Origin: a virus
IMG/VR virus record: IMGVR_UViG_3300027788_001900
Coordinates: 1-57,195 of that record
DNA length: 57,195 nucleotides
Reading direction: 5' to 3' (one strand)
The notes under the pieces: model-generated
Seen by the model: the letters and a program-made list of their open reading frames with translations, nothing else
Database searches by the model: none
What the model was told of the DNA's origin: nothing
Program-made: the position numbers and the translations under genes
Shown: positions 41,237-50,682 of the stretch, in pieces
How positions within the stretch are numbered: the first letter of the stretch is position 1
Layout of the letters: every line of letters starts with the position of its first letter

Positions 41237-41247
41237 TTTATATATTC
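41237..41247 (-). promoter_or_regulatory. late-promoter-like motif GAATATATAAA
   Basis: Exact copy on the minus strand, 15 nt before the tail tube start at 41221. Confidence 0.55.
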
Positions 41248-41262
41248 GTCTTAGCTAACCTC

Positions 41263-44200
41263 TTATTGGAAGTTTCCTGTACTAATTGCACCGGTTCTTA
41301 GAATAGTTGTTCTTTGTACAAGAATTTCCATTCCTCTTACTGGTTCAATATATGTATCTAGGATACCTACATTCTGATCAATAACTTCTGGTGTATTATT
41401 AGTTTCATCCATTATATTTCTATAATCAAAAACCCCATCATCATTTTGAACAGTTGATAAGAAATTATCAGCTAATGTTTTTATTTCTAATCTTGTTTGA
41501 GCTGTATTAAATTCAAATAAGTAGTTTTTAAGAATTGCATCTATACCATCTTGAATATAAATTACAACCTCTCTAACGTTAATAGAACTTAAAGCAGATT
41601 TTGGAACCTGTTGTGCGGTTTTATTTGCAAATATAGTTGGTCCTGTTCCACTTTGGAATACAATTGGATTTAATCCGAATGGTTCCAAAAAGTTACGATC
41701 AGTTGTATCAAGATTTATTTCTAAACCTACAACCCCATTTCCACCAATAACTCCACGTCTTACACCAGCCACGATTGACCAAGGTAATGCGTTTTCATAT
41801 TTAAGTATAAAATTATTAGATACGTTTGCAGCAGGAGGTACATTTATATTCTTACCTAAATCTCTAACTGTTACAAATGGATAATAATATCCACCATAAG
41901 AACCATCGCTCGTTGCTGATGGTAATGAATATCTAATCGTTGGGTTTTTACTAAGATCTCCACCTTCTGCAATAAACTTAGAAGATAGTTGGCCAGTTAT
42001 TGTTGTAAACGTTGGATCTATATTAGTTCTAAAATCTTTCGCTGATGGTGCATTAACAATTGCAAATGCATTTTTCCTTGCTCCACATAATTTAGTAAAT
42101 ATAGATTTACAATTTGCCTCTATACCATTTCCAAAAGTATCTACTAAATAACGGAAGTTAATAGTTTCTCTATCAGTTAAGGCATTAGCTAATTGTGTAC
42201 CTAATAAAATTGGACTTAATATTTCATTTTGTCTTGAATTAGTACCATTTGGTAATTTAGTTAATGGATATGCATATCCAGGTAATTCAAAGATATTTAA
42301 AAAATCTATCCATCTGTCAATTGGTCTATATAGTTCTACGAATGTTGTAGCTTGACCTACTGGCTTGTTAGTATCAATTTCTGATTGAGTTGTTACTAAT
42401 ACACCAGATCCATTTGCAGGAATTGATAATGGAAACTCAGCAGGAGTTGCTGTTCTTACAGAATTAATTCTTGTTAATCTTGATGGCGCCGTTGAGCTAC
42501 CTTCAGAATGTACTAAGTAATTTCCTACGATTACTTTTGCAATTTGAGGATTTGTTGAATCTATTACAACTTGATTAGGTAGTATACCAGCTTCTGAAGC
42601 ATTATCACCTAAAATAGCTATTGTTAAATTATTTGATCCTTTTAATGTTTGTACGTTTAAAGTATTTGCTGCTACTGCAACTGCCTTAGATGTTAGGAAT
42701 AATCCTGTGCCATCTAAAGTAAAATTAGCATGATCTTGTAAAACTGTAAAATCAGCATCTTGATAAGGTATTATTCTTACGGCAGATGGGAAATAAGCTG
42801 AATCAGATATTGCATAAGGTGTTCCTGCTGGTGTTCCTGTTGGAGCAGCATTTGGAATAAAACCATATGTTGTAGAAACAAATCTTAAGAATGATGTTTG
42901 TTGAATTCCACCTACATTGTAAACTGCTTCATCTCCATCAGTTAAAGTTCCTAAAGCAAATGCAGCTAATGCAGTAGATCCGTATCCACCTATAATACCA
43001 GCTGTTGCGTTTGATAATGGAAATTCATCAGCTATAAAGTCAATTGCAGATTCATTTACAAATGTATATGATGCTTTAAGCATTATTGCAGGTGTTATAC
43101 CTCCAACTGCAGAAACTTGTATACTTGTAATATTACCACCTGCGGCAGCTGGTGTAACTAAAGTAACTGGAACCCAAAATACCGTAGTTCCTACTGTTCC
43201 TTGTATAAATGATCCTACTGTTGTAGCAGTATTTGCTGTCATTGCTTTCATTGCAGTAAATATTGCATCTTTAGCAGCATTTGCATTTGTTGCTACTATT
43301 TGTACGTCGGTTCCACCAGATATTACTGATGTTGTCATAGTACTAGTTGTAACAGCAGCTACAGTTCCAGCTTCTACTTGTCTACCATAAGCCAAGTCAG
43401 AAACAATTGTTCCACTATATGATAACATATTAATATCAGTTTGACTACTAGTGGTTTGAGCGTATTCAAGATTATGTCCTACTAGATCAATTCCACCAGA
43501 AACACCATCGATAAGTATATCTCCACTAAATAAATCTTCATTTACAGTACAGAATAATCCAGTAGATGCAGTATCAGCATTAATAACTTTTTCAACAAAA
43601 AGGTTATTACCTAATAGATCTACAAAATCAGGAATTAAACATGCAGTATAAGTTGCAACTAAGTTTACTTCCGGTTCATTAAAAAATTGTGCGATTTTTG
43701 TATCAGTAGCATCGGCATCTAATACTCTTCTTTGTAATCCTTCTGTTGCATTAAAATATTGTTGGAATGTTGGATCTGATTCGAATCTTTTATAAGGTTC
43801 TATATCTTCAAATTTACCACCAAAGTTACCGTCTATCACAAAGACGTCAACGAAGAAGTCAGATATTAAACTATCTTTATCTAAAAATCCTGGTACATTA
43901 GCAGAACCATACCATTCTTCAACTGTTACTTGGTAAGGTAAAACATTTCCAGGTGCAGATTTTTTTGCAATTACAGATATAGGATTTTGTCCTAAATTAA
44001 CAATATCAAAGAAATCATTTACACTAGCAGAATTCAATACGCTAGTATTAGCGCCCATTGCAATTAAAAATGAATTAGTATCTGGATACCAAAATTTGTC
44101 TGTATTATAAAACTTACTAAATTCATAACCATCTGTGCTAGCAGCATATCCTAAGTTACGCTGAGCATCTGGTGTAGCTGATGTTGCAAACCTATTAGCA

Positions 44201-44508
44201 TATACTAAATCAGTTGAAGTTAATGTAAGTAAATTTAGTGCAAGAATTGGTCCTCTTTCCAATGCTGTCAAGCAGCTTCTGTGGAAAAAAGAATCTTTTC
44301 TTTCTAAGGTTCTGTCTATATCACCATATACTTGCTTAAAAAAAGCTGTATCTGGAATAAAGACAGGAGTATTAAACGGGCCTGTCCTAGAGAAACCGAC
44401 TATAAGTCGTGTTTGGTTTGCGGGAATACTTACTACTTGACTTTTGTCAAATTCGAAACGATATGTACCTGCAGCTTTAAGAGAAGCGATTTTTGGATCT
44501 AGTGCCAT
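41263..44508 (-). CDS. tail sheath protein (gp18-like, enlarged)
   Basis: A 1081-residue sheath protein; T4 gp18 has 659. The N-terminal part (RLIVGFSRTGPFNTPVFIP, 35-53, then ALERGPILALNLL) and the C-terminal part (VVIYIQDGIDAILKNYLFEFN, then LRTGAISTGNFQ at the end) match sheath-type proteins. About 400 extra residues, Thr/Ala/Gly-rich and probably beta structured (near 320-700), lie between, and are probably surface domains on the contracted tail. It is followed by the tail tube gene, as in T4. Confidence 0.85.
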   Translation of the reverse strand: MALDPKIASLKAAGTYRFEFDKSQVVSIPANQTRLIVGFSRTGPFNTPVFIPDTAFFKQVYGDIDRTLERKDSFFHRSCLTALERGPILALNLLTLTSTDLVYANRFATSATPDAQRNLGYAASTDGYEFSKFYNTDKFWYPDTNSFLIAMGANTSVLNSASVNDFFDIVNLGQNPISVIAKKSAPGNVLPYQVTVEEWYGSANVPGFLDKDSLISDFFVDVFVIDGNFGGKFEDIEPYKRFESDPTFQQYFNATEGLQRRVLDADATDTKIAQFFNEPEVNLVATYTACLIPDFVDLLGNNLFVEKVINADTASTGLFCTVNEDLFSGDILIDGVSGGIDLVGHNLEYAQTTSSQTDINMLSYSGTIVSDLAYGRQVEAGTVAAVTTSTMTTSVISGGTDVQIVATNANAAKDAIFTAMKAMTANTATTVGSFIQGTVGTTVFWVPVTLVTPAAAGGNITSIQVSAVGGITPAIMLKASYTFVNESAIDFIADEFPLSNATAGIIGGYGSTALAAFALGTLTDGDEAVYNVGGIQQTSFLRFVSTTYGFIPNAAPTGTPAGTPYAISDSAYFPSAVRIIPYQDADFTVLQDHANFTLDGTGLFLTSKAVAVAANTLNVQTLKGSNNLTIAILGDNASEAGILPNQVVIDSTNPQIAKVIVGNYLVHSEGSSTAPSRLTRINSVRTATPAEFPLSIPANGSGVLVTTQSEIDTNKPVGQATTFVELYRPIDRWIDFLNIFELPGYAYPLTKLPNGTNSRQNEILSPILLGTQLANALTDRETINFRYLVDTFGNGIEANCKSIFTKLCGARKNAFAIVNAPSAKDFRTNIDPTFTTITGQLSSKFIAEGGDLSKNPTIRYSLPSATSDGSYGGYYYPFVTVRDLGKNINVPPAANVSNNFILKYENALPWSIVAGVRRGVIGGNGVVGLEINLDTTDRNFLEPFGLNPIVFQSGTGPTIFANKTAQQVPKSALSSINVREVVIYIQDGIDAILKNYLFEFNTAQTRLEIKTLADNFLSTVQNDDGVFDYRNIMDETNNTPEVIDQNVGILDTYIEPVRGMEILVQRTTILRTGAISTGNFQ

Positions 44509-44540
44509 CTTGTATTATATTTTTTTTGTTTATTAGTTTT

Positions 44541-44550
44541 TTTATATATC
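44541..44550 (-). promoter_or_regulatory. late-promoter-like motif, variant GATATATAAA
   Basis: Reads GATATATAAA on the minus strand, one base shorter than the exact motif, 32 nt before the tail sheath start at 44508. Confidence 0.35.
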
Positions 44551-44567
44551 TACTAAGTATCTACTTT

Positions 44568-46382
44568 TTATACTAAGTCATAGATATCAAAATTTAGATT
44601 CCCACCCTTTGAATCTTTTTCTAGAATTTCTTCGATTTTAATTTGTATGCCTGGATCTATTACATCATAAATCTCCTCAACAAAATCAGAGAAATCTAAA
44701 GTAGTGAAGAACTCTGAACTGTTTATACAAGTCATAATTAAATCATCATTACCTAATTGCCCTGCATATGAACCATTAGGTAGCTTTCCAAAAGTAGAAG
44801 ATTCTTTTACAGTTTCTTTATCAAATATTTGAATTTTGTTTTGAGAAATGTATTTTTTAAAATTTTGACAAAAAATTGGTTTATTGTCTTTCTTTACTTT
44901 AAGGCCAAACTGTTTTATCTTAGCATCTACTCTGTGTTTAAATTTAACGATTGATTCTTCATCAAATTCATTTCTTTGAGGAAATACAGTTTCCATTCTT
45001 TTTATTAATTCACCACCAAACATATTCCATTCTATAATTAGTTTTACATTTTCTGAGAAAAATAAATCGAATGATAAAATATACAATGATTTTGCAAATT
45101 CTTCAATAGTATGAGAATTACTCCTAAACCTACCTACTTGACTTATACCAAAAAAGTCAACAAAACTTCCTGGTGTTGTTACACCACCCCAATCTTTTAA
45201 ATCTAGCATTTTTATTTGAAATATATTAATAACAGAATAATCACCGCCTACACCTTCTGCAATATCTACAGAGAATACCCAATAATTATAATCTTCTTCA
45301 ATTTCATCTAAATTAAAACCTGGCTTCCACAATAAACCAGAGTAATCAATTTCAGCATCATCAAATTCTGGTATTTCTTTATGTTCAAATTCTATTTGGT
45401 TTTCAGTAAGCTTTTTTAAACTAGCAGCCCCTAATAATAAAGAAGAGCCTGCTATAAATTGATTTCCGTATTGTCTATTAAAAGCTTCATCACTACCTAA
45501 ATTAGCAACTTCTTGCTGTGCCCATTTATCATCTCTCCCTGGAACATCCCACCAATCAACTCGGAATGGTGTATATTCACTTAATCCTTTATCAGCGGCA
45601 GTATAAATATCATAGAACTTGTTAAAGCCATTAGGTGTGCTAGTAATTATTACTTTAGAATTAGTTGATGCTGAAACTGTAGGATATACATTTTCATAAA
45701 AAGTATCTACAAAATTGGCAGGTATATGGGCAAACTCATCCATAAATAATAAATGAATAGTAAAACCAATTGCTGCTTTCTTAGTTGTAGTTTGGCCTAT
45801 GATCCTACAACCATTATCAAACTTAGAGTTAAACACATCCCATTTAAGAGTACCAGGCTTTATAAAGAAGGGTAAATGTTCTAATATAGTTTTACCTTTA
45901 TCAATAATTTCTCTTGTTGTAGCACCCTTATTTGAAAGTATTAGCGAATTTTTATCAAAGTTAAATACTGAATACCATGCAATAAAAATAGATGAACATA
46001 TAGTTTTACCAACTTGCCTACTTGCAAGACAAACATTAAATCGCTCTGCTTGAAATTGCCTTAACATTTCTTCTTGATAAGGCCTTAGATTAATTGTCTG
46101 TAAACCATGATCTGTCATTACAGTACAATAGGTATTAGCAAAGTATACAATATCCTTTGCGCATTTTTTAATTTCTCTTAATTCATCTGGTGTATAATTA
46201 AATACAATGTTTCCTTTTCTTAAATTAGGATTACCTTCGTAGAATGGCGTGGACTTAGGCTTATAACCTTCATCAATAGCTAGCATTAACTGCTCCACTT
46301 TCTTTGAAGTCCATGAAAATTGTTCTTGGCCTTTAGATATCTTTAGTTCAAATCCTGCTGATTCTGCTTGTGGTTTAGCCAT
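44568..46382 (-). CDS. terminase large subunit (gp17-like)
   Basis: A 604-residue packaging motor subunit (T4 gp17 is 610). The ATPase domain has SRQVGKT (121-127, Walker A), LLFMDEF (211-217, Walker B) and TSTPNG (248-253, coupling motif). The nuclease domain starts near D373 (FSVDIAEGVGGDYS) and has LIIEWN near residue 450 and GNDDLIM near residue 545. It cuts concatemers and drives DNA into the prohead. It overlaps the GroES-like gene by 8 nt. Confidence 0.95.
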   Translation of the reverse strand: MAKPQAESAGFELKISKGQEQFSWTSKKVEQLMLAIDEGYKPKSTPFYEGNPNLRKGNIVFNYTPDELREIKKCAKDIVYFANTYCTVMTDHGLQTINLRPYQEEMLRQFQAERFNVCLASRQVGKTICSSIFIAWYSVFNFDKNSLILSNKGATTREIIDKGKTILEHLPFFIKPGTLKWDVFNSKFDNGCRIIGQTTTKKAAIGFTIHLLFMDEFAHIPANFVDTFYENVYPTVSASTNSKVIITSTPNGFNKFYDIYTAADKGLSEYTPFRVDWWDVPGRDDKWAQQEVANLGSDEAFNRQYGNQFIAGSSLLLGAASLKKLTENQIEFEHKEIPEFDDAEIDYSGLLWKPGFNLDEIEEDYNYWVFSVDIAEGVGGDYSVINIFQIKMLDLKDWGGVTTPGSFVDFFGISQVGRFRSNSHTIEEFAKSLYILSFDLFFSENVKLIIEWNMFGGELIKRMETVFPQRNEFDEESIVKFKHRVDAKIKQFGLKVKKDNKPIFCQNFKKYISQNKIQIFDKETVKESSTFGKLPNGSYAGQLGNDDLIMTCINSSEFFTTLDFSDFVEEIYDVIDPGIQIKIEEILEKDSKGGNLNFDIYDLV

Positions 46383-46641
46383 CGTTTTCCTCTAGTATAG
46401 CAATAATTTCATTAATGTGGATTATCTCGTATTCGATATCATCCAATGTTGTTATTGTACCATTACCTATATTTTTTAAAATAACATCACCTTCTTTTAA
46501 ATGCTCAGCTTTACCAGCATTAATAACCCTAGCCTTTCGGTTATGTTTTTCATTAGGTATAATAATACCCGATGATGTTTTTTGTTCTTGCTGTTCAATT
46601 TCTTGAATTAGCAAATAATTATTCTTCATTTTCATTTCCAT
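46375..46641 (-). CDS. GroES-like co-chaperonin
   Basis: An 88-residue GroES/Cpn10-family protein. NYLLIQEIEQQEQKTSSGII (8-27) holds the mobile loop that docks on GroEL, with the hydrophobic III tripeptide, then KARVINAGKAEHLKEGDVI and EIIHINEIIAIL fill the usual beta barrel. T4 gp31 replaces GroES in capsid protein folding; this is a likely counterpart. It sits between the two terminase genes, overlapping both, unlike T4. ATG codons at 46641 and 46629 could both start it. Confidence 0.85.
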   Translation of the reverse strand: MEMKMKNNYLLIQEIEQQEQKTSSGIIIPNEKHNRKARVINAGKAEHLKEGDVILKNIGNGTITTLDDIEYEIIHINEIIAILEENDG

Positions 46642-47230
46642 CGACGTCTTGTATATCTTCTTCGTTAATTGTATCTTGTAAAGCTCTCATTAAATCTTTT
46701 GTCCCTCGAGATTTAATACCACTTTGTTTATTGGATGATGAGGAGCTTTCGGTATTATGGTAAATATCAACATCACGTGATATCTTTTTGGCGTTTTCTT
46801 CAATTGCCACCATATACATTGTTTGACTTTTAATAATATCCAAAAGAGTTCTTTGTAAATCACTAAGTACTTCAAACATCCTCGGTGAAACATCACCTTC
46901 ATGTATAGTTTCCATTAATAAGGTAATTGCTGTTTCACTATTTTGCATTTGTCTTATTAACATAGATAAAGCAGATTCATCTAATTGAGCTTTAGCTCTA
47001 ATATATTCATGCTCTGCGATAATCTCTTCACTTAAATAAAAAGTTAATAGACTATTCATTACCTTTTCAGCTTTATTCTTAGCTCTAACTAATTGAGCGC
47101 CTTGTCCACTATCACTACTGACAGGCTTGAGGTCTAATTGGTTTTCTCCTAATCCTTCTACCTCATCAGGTAAATCATTTAAGAGATCTCCTAAACTATC
47201 ACGAAACTTGTCTTTCGATGTTTCTTTCAT
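46619..47230 (-). CDS. terminase small subunit (gp16-like)
   Basis: A 203-residue, mainly helical protein in the gene-16 position just upstream of gp17. Residues about 50-150 (KNKAEKVMNSLLTFYLSEEI, then MLIRQMQNSETAITLLMETI) form a central coiled-coil core and the C-terminus is acidic, as in T4-type small subunits that form rings. Sequence similarity alone is weak, so position and architecture carry the call. It overlaps the GroES-like gene by 23 nt. Confidence 0.7.
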   Translation of the reverse strand: MKETSKDKFRDSLGDLLNDLPDEVEGLGENQLDLKPVSSDSGQGAQLVRAKNKAEKVMNSLLTFYLSEEIIAEHEYIRAKAQLDESALSMLIRQMQNSETAITLLMETIHEGDVSPRMFEVLSDLQRTLLDIIKSQTMYMVAIEENAKKISRDVDIYHNTESSSSSNKQSGIKSRGTKDLMRALQDTINEEDIQDVDGNENEE

Positions 47231-47259
47231 ATAACTAAATTTATAATATATATTCCAAG

Positions 47260-49275
47260 TTACCTTGGGTTAGTAACGATTGGTAGTAATAATTCTGGTG
47301 AAGCATTATCTAATAATAAAGCTAAATGAGAATCTTTTACTACATATTGACTTAAAATTAATTCTTGTAATCCTTCTTCTATTGGTTGGCTCCATATTCT
47401 AATGTTAGTTAAATCAGTTTCACAACCTATTAATTTCCATGCATAACCATCAACCATTCCTGTTGCTGGTATTGTTTTAGTCTCAGAAAAAATCCTTGTA
47501 AGATCAGATGTTTTTTCTGGATTAATTGAACCTGCAACGTCTACTGTATTATATAAGAATAATGATAATTGTTTTGCTAGGTTATTTAAATTAACAGTAG
47601 CAGCATACCATTCACCTTTATTTAATGTTACTGGATTTGGTGGTTGAGATAAATCATATTTATAATAAGTGTTAACTCCTGAATCATTTAAAGTAATTAT
47701 AAACCAGTTTACAGTATATGTAAAGCTTGTTAATATTTGTACAGGATCTAGATCTGTATCATATTGTAAAAAAGTATTACTTACTTCTTTAGCAAATTTT
47801 GCAGTGGTAGCTATAGTTCCATCTATATAAGGAGTATCTAAAGTTAAAGTGTTAGTAGCTGCATTGACTGATTTGACTTTTTGTATACCGTTATAAGAAT
47901 TAGTCCCTCTTACATTAATCCAATCACCTGTTTTTATTACATCGGATACTGGTCCTACTGGTAAGCCTGGTGTAGTGATCATAGGATAGGCTGCACTATT
48001 ACTTATTTGAGTTATACGTACATTCTTCTGTACTGGTGCTTTATATTGAGGCCTAAACCAAAATGTAAAAGCTCTATTATCAGTATTCGCCCATCCACCT
48101 TTGTAACGATATTTAACAGCAACTGATGGGATTGTATTATATGAATTAGTTAATGTTCCTAGAGCATAATGATATTTAGAAATGATTGTCCATTGATTAT
48201 AGACATTCTCTTCTGTAATTGTCATCTTTTTATTTAAAGCTCTTCTTACATAATCATTTGCTTGACTACCTATAGTATTATATTCATTAGGTTTTCTAAC
48301 ATCTTTAAATTCATTTTCTCGTTCAACTCTAAACTTTTCTTCAACATTTGAAACTAAGGCTTCAGTAGAAGCTTCAGCTGCATCTCCTAATACAGTATCT
48401 TCATAACCAACATTAGTTCTTTGTTGATATGTAACTAAACTTACTCTCCAATAAGATCCAGTATACATAAAATCATCAGCTTCTGCTATTGCATCAACTT
48501 CATACATTCTATTCATAAATTGTTTAAAATATAAATAGTCTCTCATTTGCGGTTTAGAACCTATCCCAAAGATTGCTTCAAATGCAGACTTAACAATATG
48601 AATTTCAAATTGAACAGGAAAATCCATCATTAATGGATTAAATGCAATATCCCTAGTAGGTAATTCATTATCAGGAATTAATATCTTAACTTCACCTTCT
48701 TTTATAACATCGAATAGTGAATATTCTTTTAAAATAACATCTCTACTTCTTTGATCTGCTTTAGTTTTATAATAATCAACACAAAAACCGAATAAATTAG
48801 ATGCCATTGCAGATAACTGAGTATACATTTGACCAGCTCTAGATATGTCATATGGATTCCAACCAGCATCACAACAATCAAACGCTAAGTTTAATGCGCC
48901 TGAGCAACCGTCAACACCACCACAATCAATTTGAGGTATTTTACATATTACCCCACCATCAGTTACAATCTCTAAAGCAATCGAAACAAAAGTTAATGTA
49001 CAATCACCAACTTGTGTATATCTATATTCAATCCAAAATTTATTAGCTGGGTTTAATACTAAAGACTCTAGATTAGCATCTGTTAATGTAACCCAATCAG
49101 AATAAGTTACGCCGTCAATACCCCATCTATAATCCTTGTTATAATAACAAGAAGTATCTTCACCTGTAATAGTATCAGTAAATCCTAATACTTCGGTTAC
49201 ATTTTCATAAGGTGTCTTAAGACTAACTAATAGTTGATCCCCGTTAGCATCTGTTGATGATCCTGTTACTGCCAT
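47260..49275 (-). CDS. large virion structural protein
   Basis: A 671-residue protein. The N-terminal 130 residues are cysteine-containing and beta-rich (CYYNKDYRWGIDG, CSGALNLAFDCCDAGWN). The middle (about 190-330) is alpha/beta with RDIAFNPLMMDFPVQ and LYFKQFMNRMYEVDAIAEA. The C-terminal half contains a probable laminin-G-like domain (about 395-640; WTIISKYHYALGT, GGWANTDNRAFTFWF, DGYAWKLIGCETDLTNIRIWS). It lies between gp16 and a holin-like gene. A baseplate or neck role is possible; no T4 equivalent is recognised. Confidence 0.55.
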   Translation of the reverse strand: MAVTGSSTDANGDQLLVSLKTPYENVTEVLGFTDTITGEDTSCYYNKDYRWGIDGVTYSDWVTLTDANLESLVLNPANKFWIEYRYTQVGDCTLTFVSIALEIVTDGGVICKIPQIDCGGVDGCSGALNLAFDCCDAGWNPYDISRAGQMYTQLSAMASNLFGFCVDYYKTKADQRSRDVILKEYSLFDVIKEGEVKILIPDNELPTRDIAFNPLMMDFPVQFEIHIVKSAFEAIFGIGSKPQMRDYLYFKQFMNRMYEVDAIAEADDFMYTGSYWRVSLVTYQQRTNVGYEDTVLGDAAEASTEALVSNVEEKFRVERENEFKDVRKPNEYNTIGSQANDYVRRALNKKMTITEENVYNQWTIISKYHYALGTLTNSYNTIPSVAVKYRYKGGWANTDNRAFTFWFRPQYKAPVQKNVRITQISNSAAYPMITTPGLPVGPVSDVIKTGDWINVRGTNSYNGIQKVKSVNAATNTLTLDTPYIDGTIATTAKFAKEVSNTFLQYDTDLDPVQILTSFTYTVNWFIITLNDSGVNTYYKYDLSQPPNPVTLNKGEWYAATVNLNNLAKQLSLFLYNTVDVAGSINPEKTSDLTRIFSETKTIPATGMVDGYAWKLIGCETDLTNIRIWSQPIEEGLQELILSQYVVKDSHLALLLDNASPELLLPIVTNPR

Positions 49276-49276
49276 G

Positions 49277-49537
49277 TTATGAGTTTATTTGTTGATCTTC
49301 TGATTTATCAATTTTCTTGGCCCATATTTTATCAGCAGAAGCTAATCCTAAACCACCAATACATATTGCAGCTACAGCATTTATTAAAGCTGGCTCTACT
49401 GGTTGTTCAGTATAAAGGTTAATGAAAAGTGCTACGCATAAAGATAAGCCTGCAGTTATTCCTATAAATCTTTTTGAAGAAGGTGTACCCTTTTCATCTC
49501 TTAAAAGGCCACTAATCCAATTTATTATCTTTTTCAT
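49277..49537 (-). CDS. small membrane protein, holin-like (GTPSSKR family)
   Basis: The start is ATG 49537 (an upstream TTG in the same frame is less likely), giving MKKIINWISGLLRDEKG. The 86-residue protein has two membrane segments (about 27-42 and 57-72) and a charged tail (KKIDKSEDQQINS). The GTPSSKRF stretch before the first segment occurs in many small holin-like proteins of Bacteroidota phages. An exact late-promoter-like motif lies 16 nt upstream. It is a second holin candidate besides 18442-18660. Confidence 0.65.
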   Translation of the reverse strand: MKKIINWISGLLRDEKGTPSSKRFIGITAGLSLCVALFINLYTEQPVEPALINAVAAICIGGLGLASADKIWAKKIDKSEDQQINS

Positions 49538-49553
49538 ATACAAACATTATTTG

Positions 49554-49564
49554 TTTATATATTC
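49554..49564 (-). promoter_or_regulatory. late-promoter-like motif GAATATATAAA
   Basis: Exact copy on the minus strand, 16 nt before the start at 49537. Confidence 0.55.
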
Positions 49565-49569
49565 ATGTT

Positions 49570-50238
49570 CTAATACGGTGTATAATCAGTCTTAACTAAT
49601 AAAATAGGATTATCTTCTTCTATTTTAGGATCTACTGAAGTAATAATTTCAAATGTATCTACTTTATTAGATTCATCCATTTCAGCAAGGATGTCAAACA
49701 AAGTAACTGCATGGATATAAAAATAAGGATTTCTTTCTAAATATTTATTGTTTATTATACCAACATCTATAAAGCCTTTATTAAAAATATCTAATTGTTC
49801 TCTATCTAATATTTTAGTTAAGTCAAAAAGACCTTCTATAATATTAAAATGAAAACTTACAATTTCATGTCCACTTTCAATTTTTATTAATCTAGAAAAA
49901 TCCTTTTCATCTGATATTTTAAATGTAATCTTTTCAAGGTTTGATAACCTTTTTATAATAGATTGTAAAAAGAAAATGGAATTAGGCTTAAAGTTAGGAT
50001 TAGGTAATAAGTCTTGTTCTACTGTTTTTTGTAGCTGTGCACGTAAAAATGTAGAGGTTTGTATTGCCCTTTCAAATTGATCTAATGAAACGATAAACTC
50101 TTCTAGTTTATTAGATTCATTTTTACACTCTTTTTTTACTCTAGATATAATCAGATTATCAATGTAATCATTCTTATATAAAGTAAATGCAATATGGGTT
50201 GGTATTTCTAATTCAAATTTATTATCAATTAACATCAT
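49570..50238 (-). CDS. hypothetical protein
   Basis: A protein of about 222 residues with ATG at 50238 chosen over a GTG at 50241. It is mixed alpha/beta with KLEEFIVSLDQFERAIQTS and LQSIIKRLSNLEKITFKIS as probable helices, and DNPILLVKTDYTPY at the C-terminus. No family recognised. It overlaps the gp62-like gene by about 14 nt and lies between that gene and the holin-like gene. Confidence 0.55.
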   Translation of the reverse strand: MMLIDNKFELEIPTHIAFTLYKNDYIDNLIISRVKKECKNESNKLEEFIVSLDQFERAIQTSTFLRAQLQKTVEQDLLPNPNFKPNSIFFLQSIIKRLSNLEKITFKISDEKDFSRLIKIESGHEIVSFHFNIIEGLFDLTKILDREQLDIFNKGFIDVGIINNKYLERNPYFYIHAVTLFDILAEMDESNKVDTFEIITSVDPKIEEDNPILLVKTDYTPY

Positions 50239-50635
50239 CACTCATCTGTTTTTCTAATACATTTATTGCATTCTTAATTTCAGATGGGTGGTGCTTCATT
50301 GCTTCCTTAAAATCGCGTTCACCTATTTCATTAATCTTTAAATACAGATCTAATGCTTTAGGATTAGGGTCCCACGCTTTTACTTTTTTAGGTGCCTTGG
50401 TTTTAGTATAAATAAATCCAGGTACTCTATTAAATTTTGATGCAACCATTCTCCACGCTTCTGCTTGACCTACTGGATCAATCTTCAGTGCATTAAACAT
50501 ATTTGCTTGAATGGGAAATTTAATACTCATAAATCTATTTGTCATAAATGAATTTTTAGATTTATCGTATCCTTTTAATTTTTCCCACTGTGGATCTCGA
50601 CCAAACAAGACCTTTATGTAATCAAATAACTTCAT
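50225..50635 (-). CDS. possible clamp-loader small subunit (gp62-like)
   Basis: A 136-residue protein. FMTNRFMSIKFPIQANMFNA (about 30-49) and GFIYTKTKAPKKVK (about 73-86) follow the layout of gp62 in marine T4-type phages, where an N-R-x-x-S segment and a basic P-K-K segment flank a helical core; C-terminal helices end at residue 136. T4 gp62 (187 residues) partners gp44 in the clamp loader. gp44 is 1.5 kb upstream here. The call rests on pattern and location only. Confidence 0.4.
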   Translation of the reverse strand: MKLFDYIKVLFGRDPQWEKLKGYDKSKNSFMTNRFMSIKFPIQANMFNALKIDPVGQAEAWRMVASKFNRVPGFIYTKTKAPKKVKAWDPNPKALDLYLKINEIGERDFKEAMKHHPSEIKNAINVLEKQMSDDVN

Positions 50636-50682
50636 TACTTTTATTATTTATACGACTTATTGATACAATTGTTTTCTAGTTT

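Noticed and set aside
46690-46902. 70-codon frame on the minus strand inside the gp16-like gene
   Set aside because: It is an alternative frame within a real gene, with Trp/Lys-rich composition that does not look like a protein.
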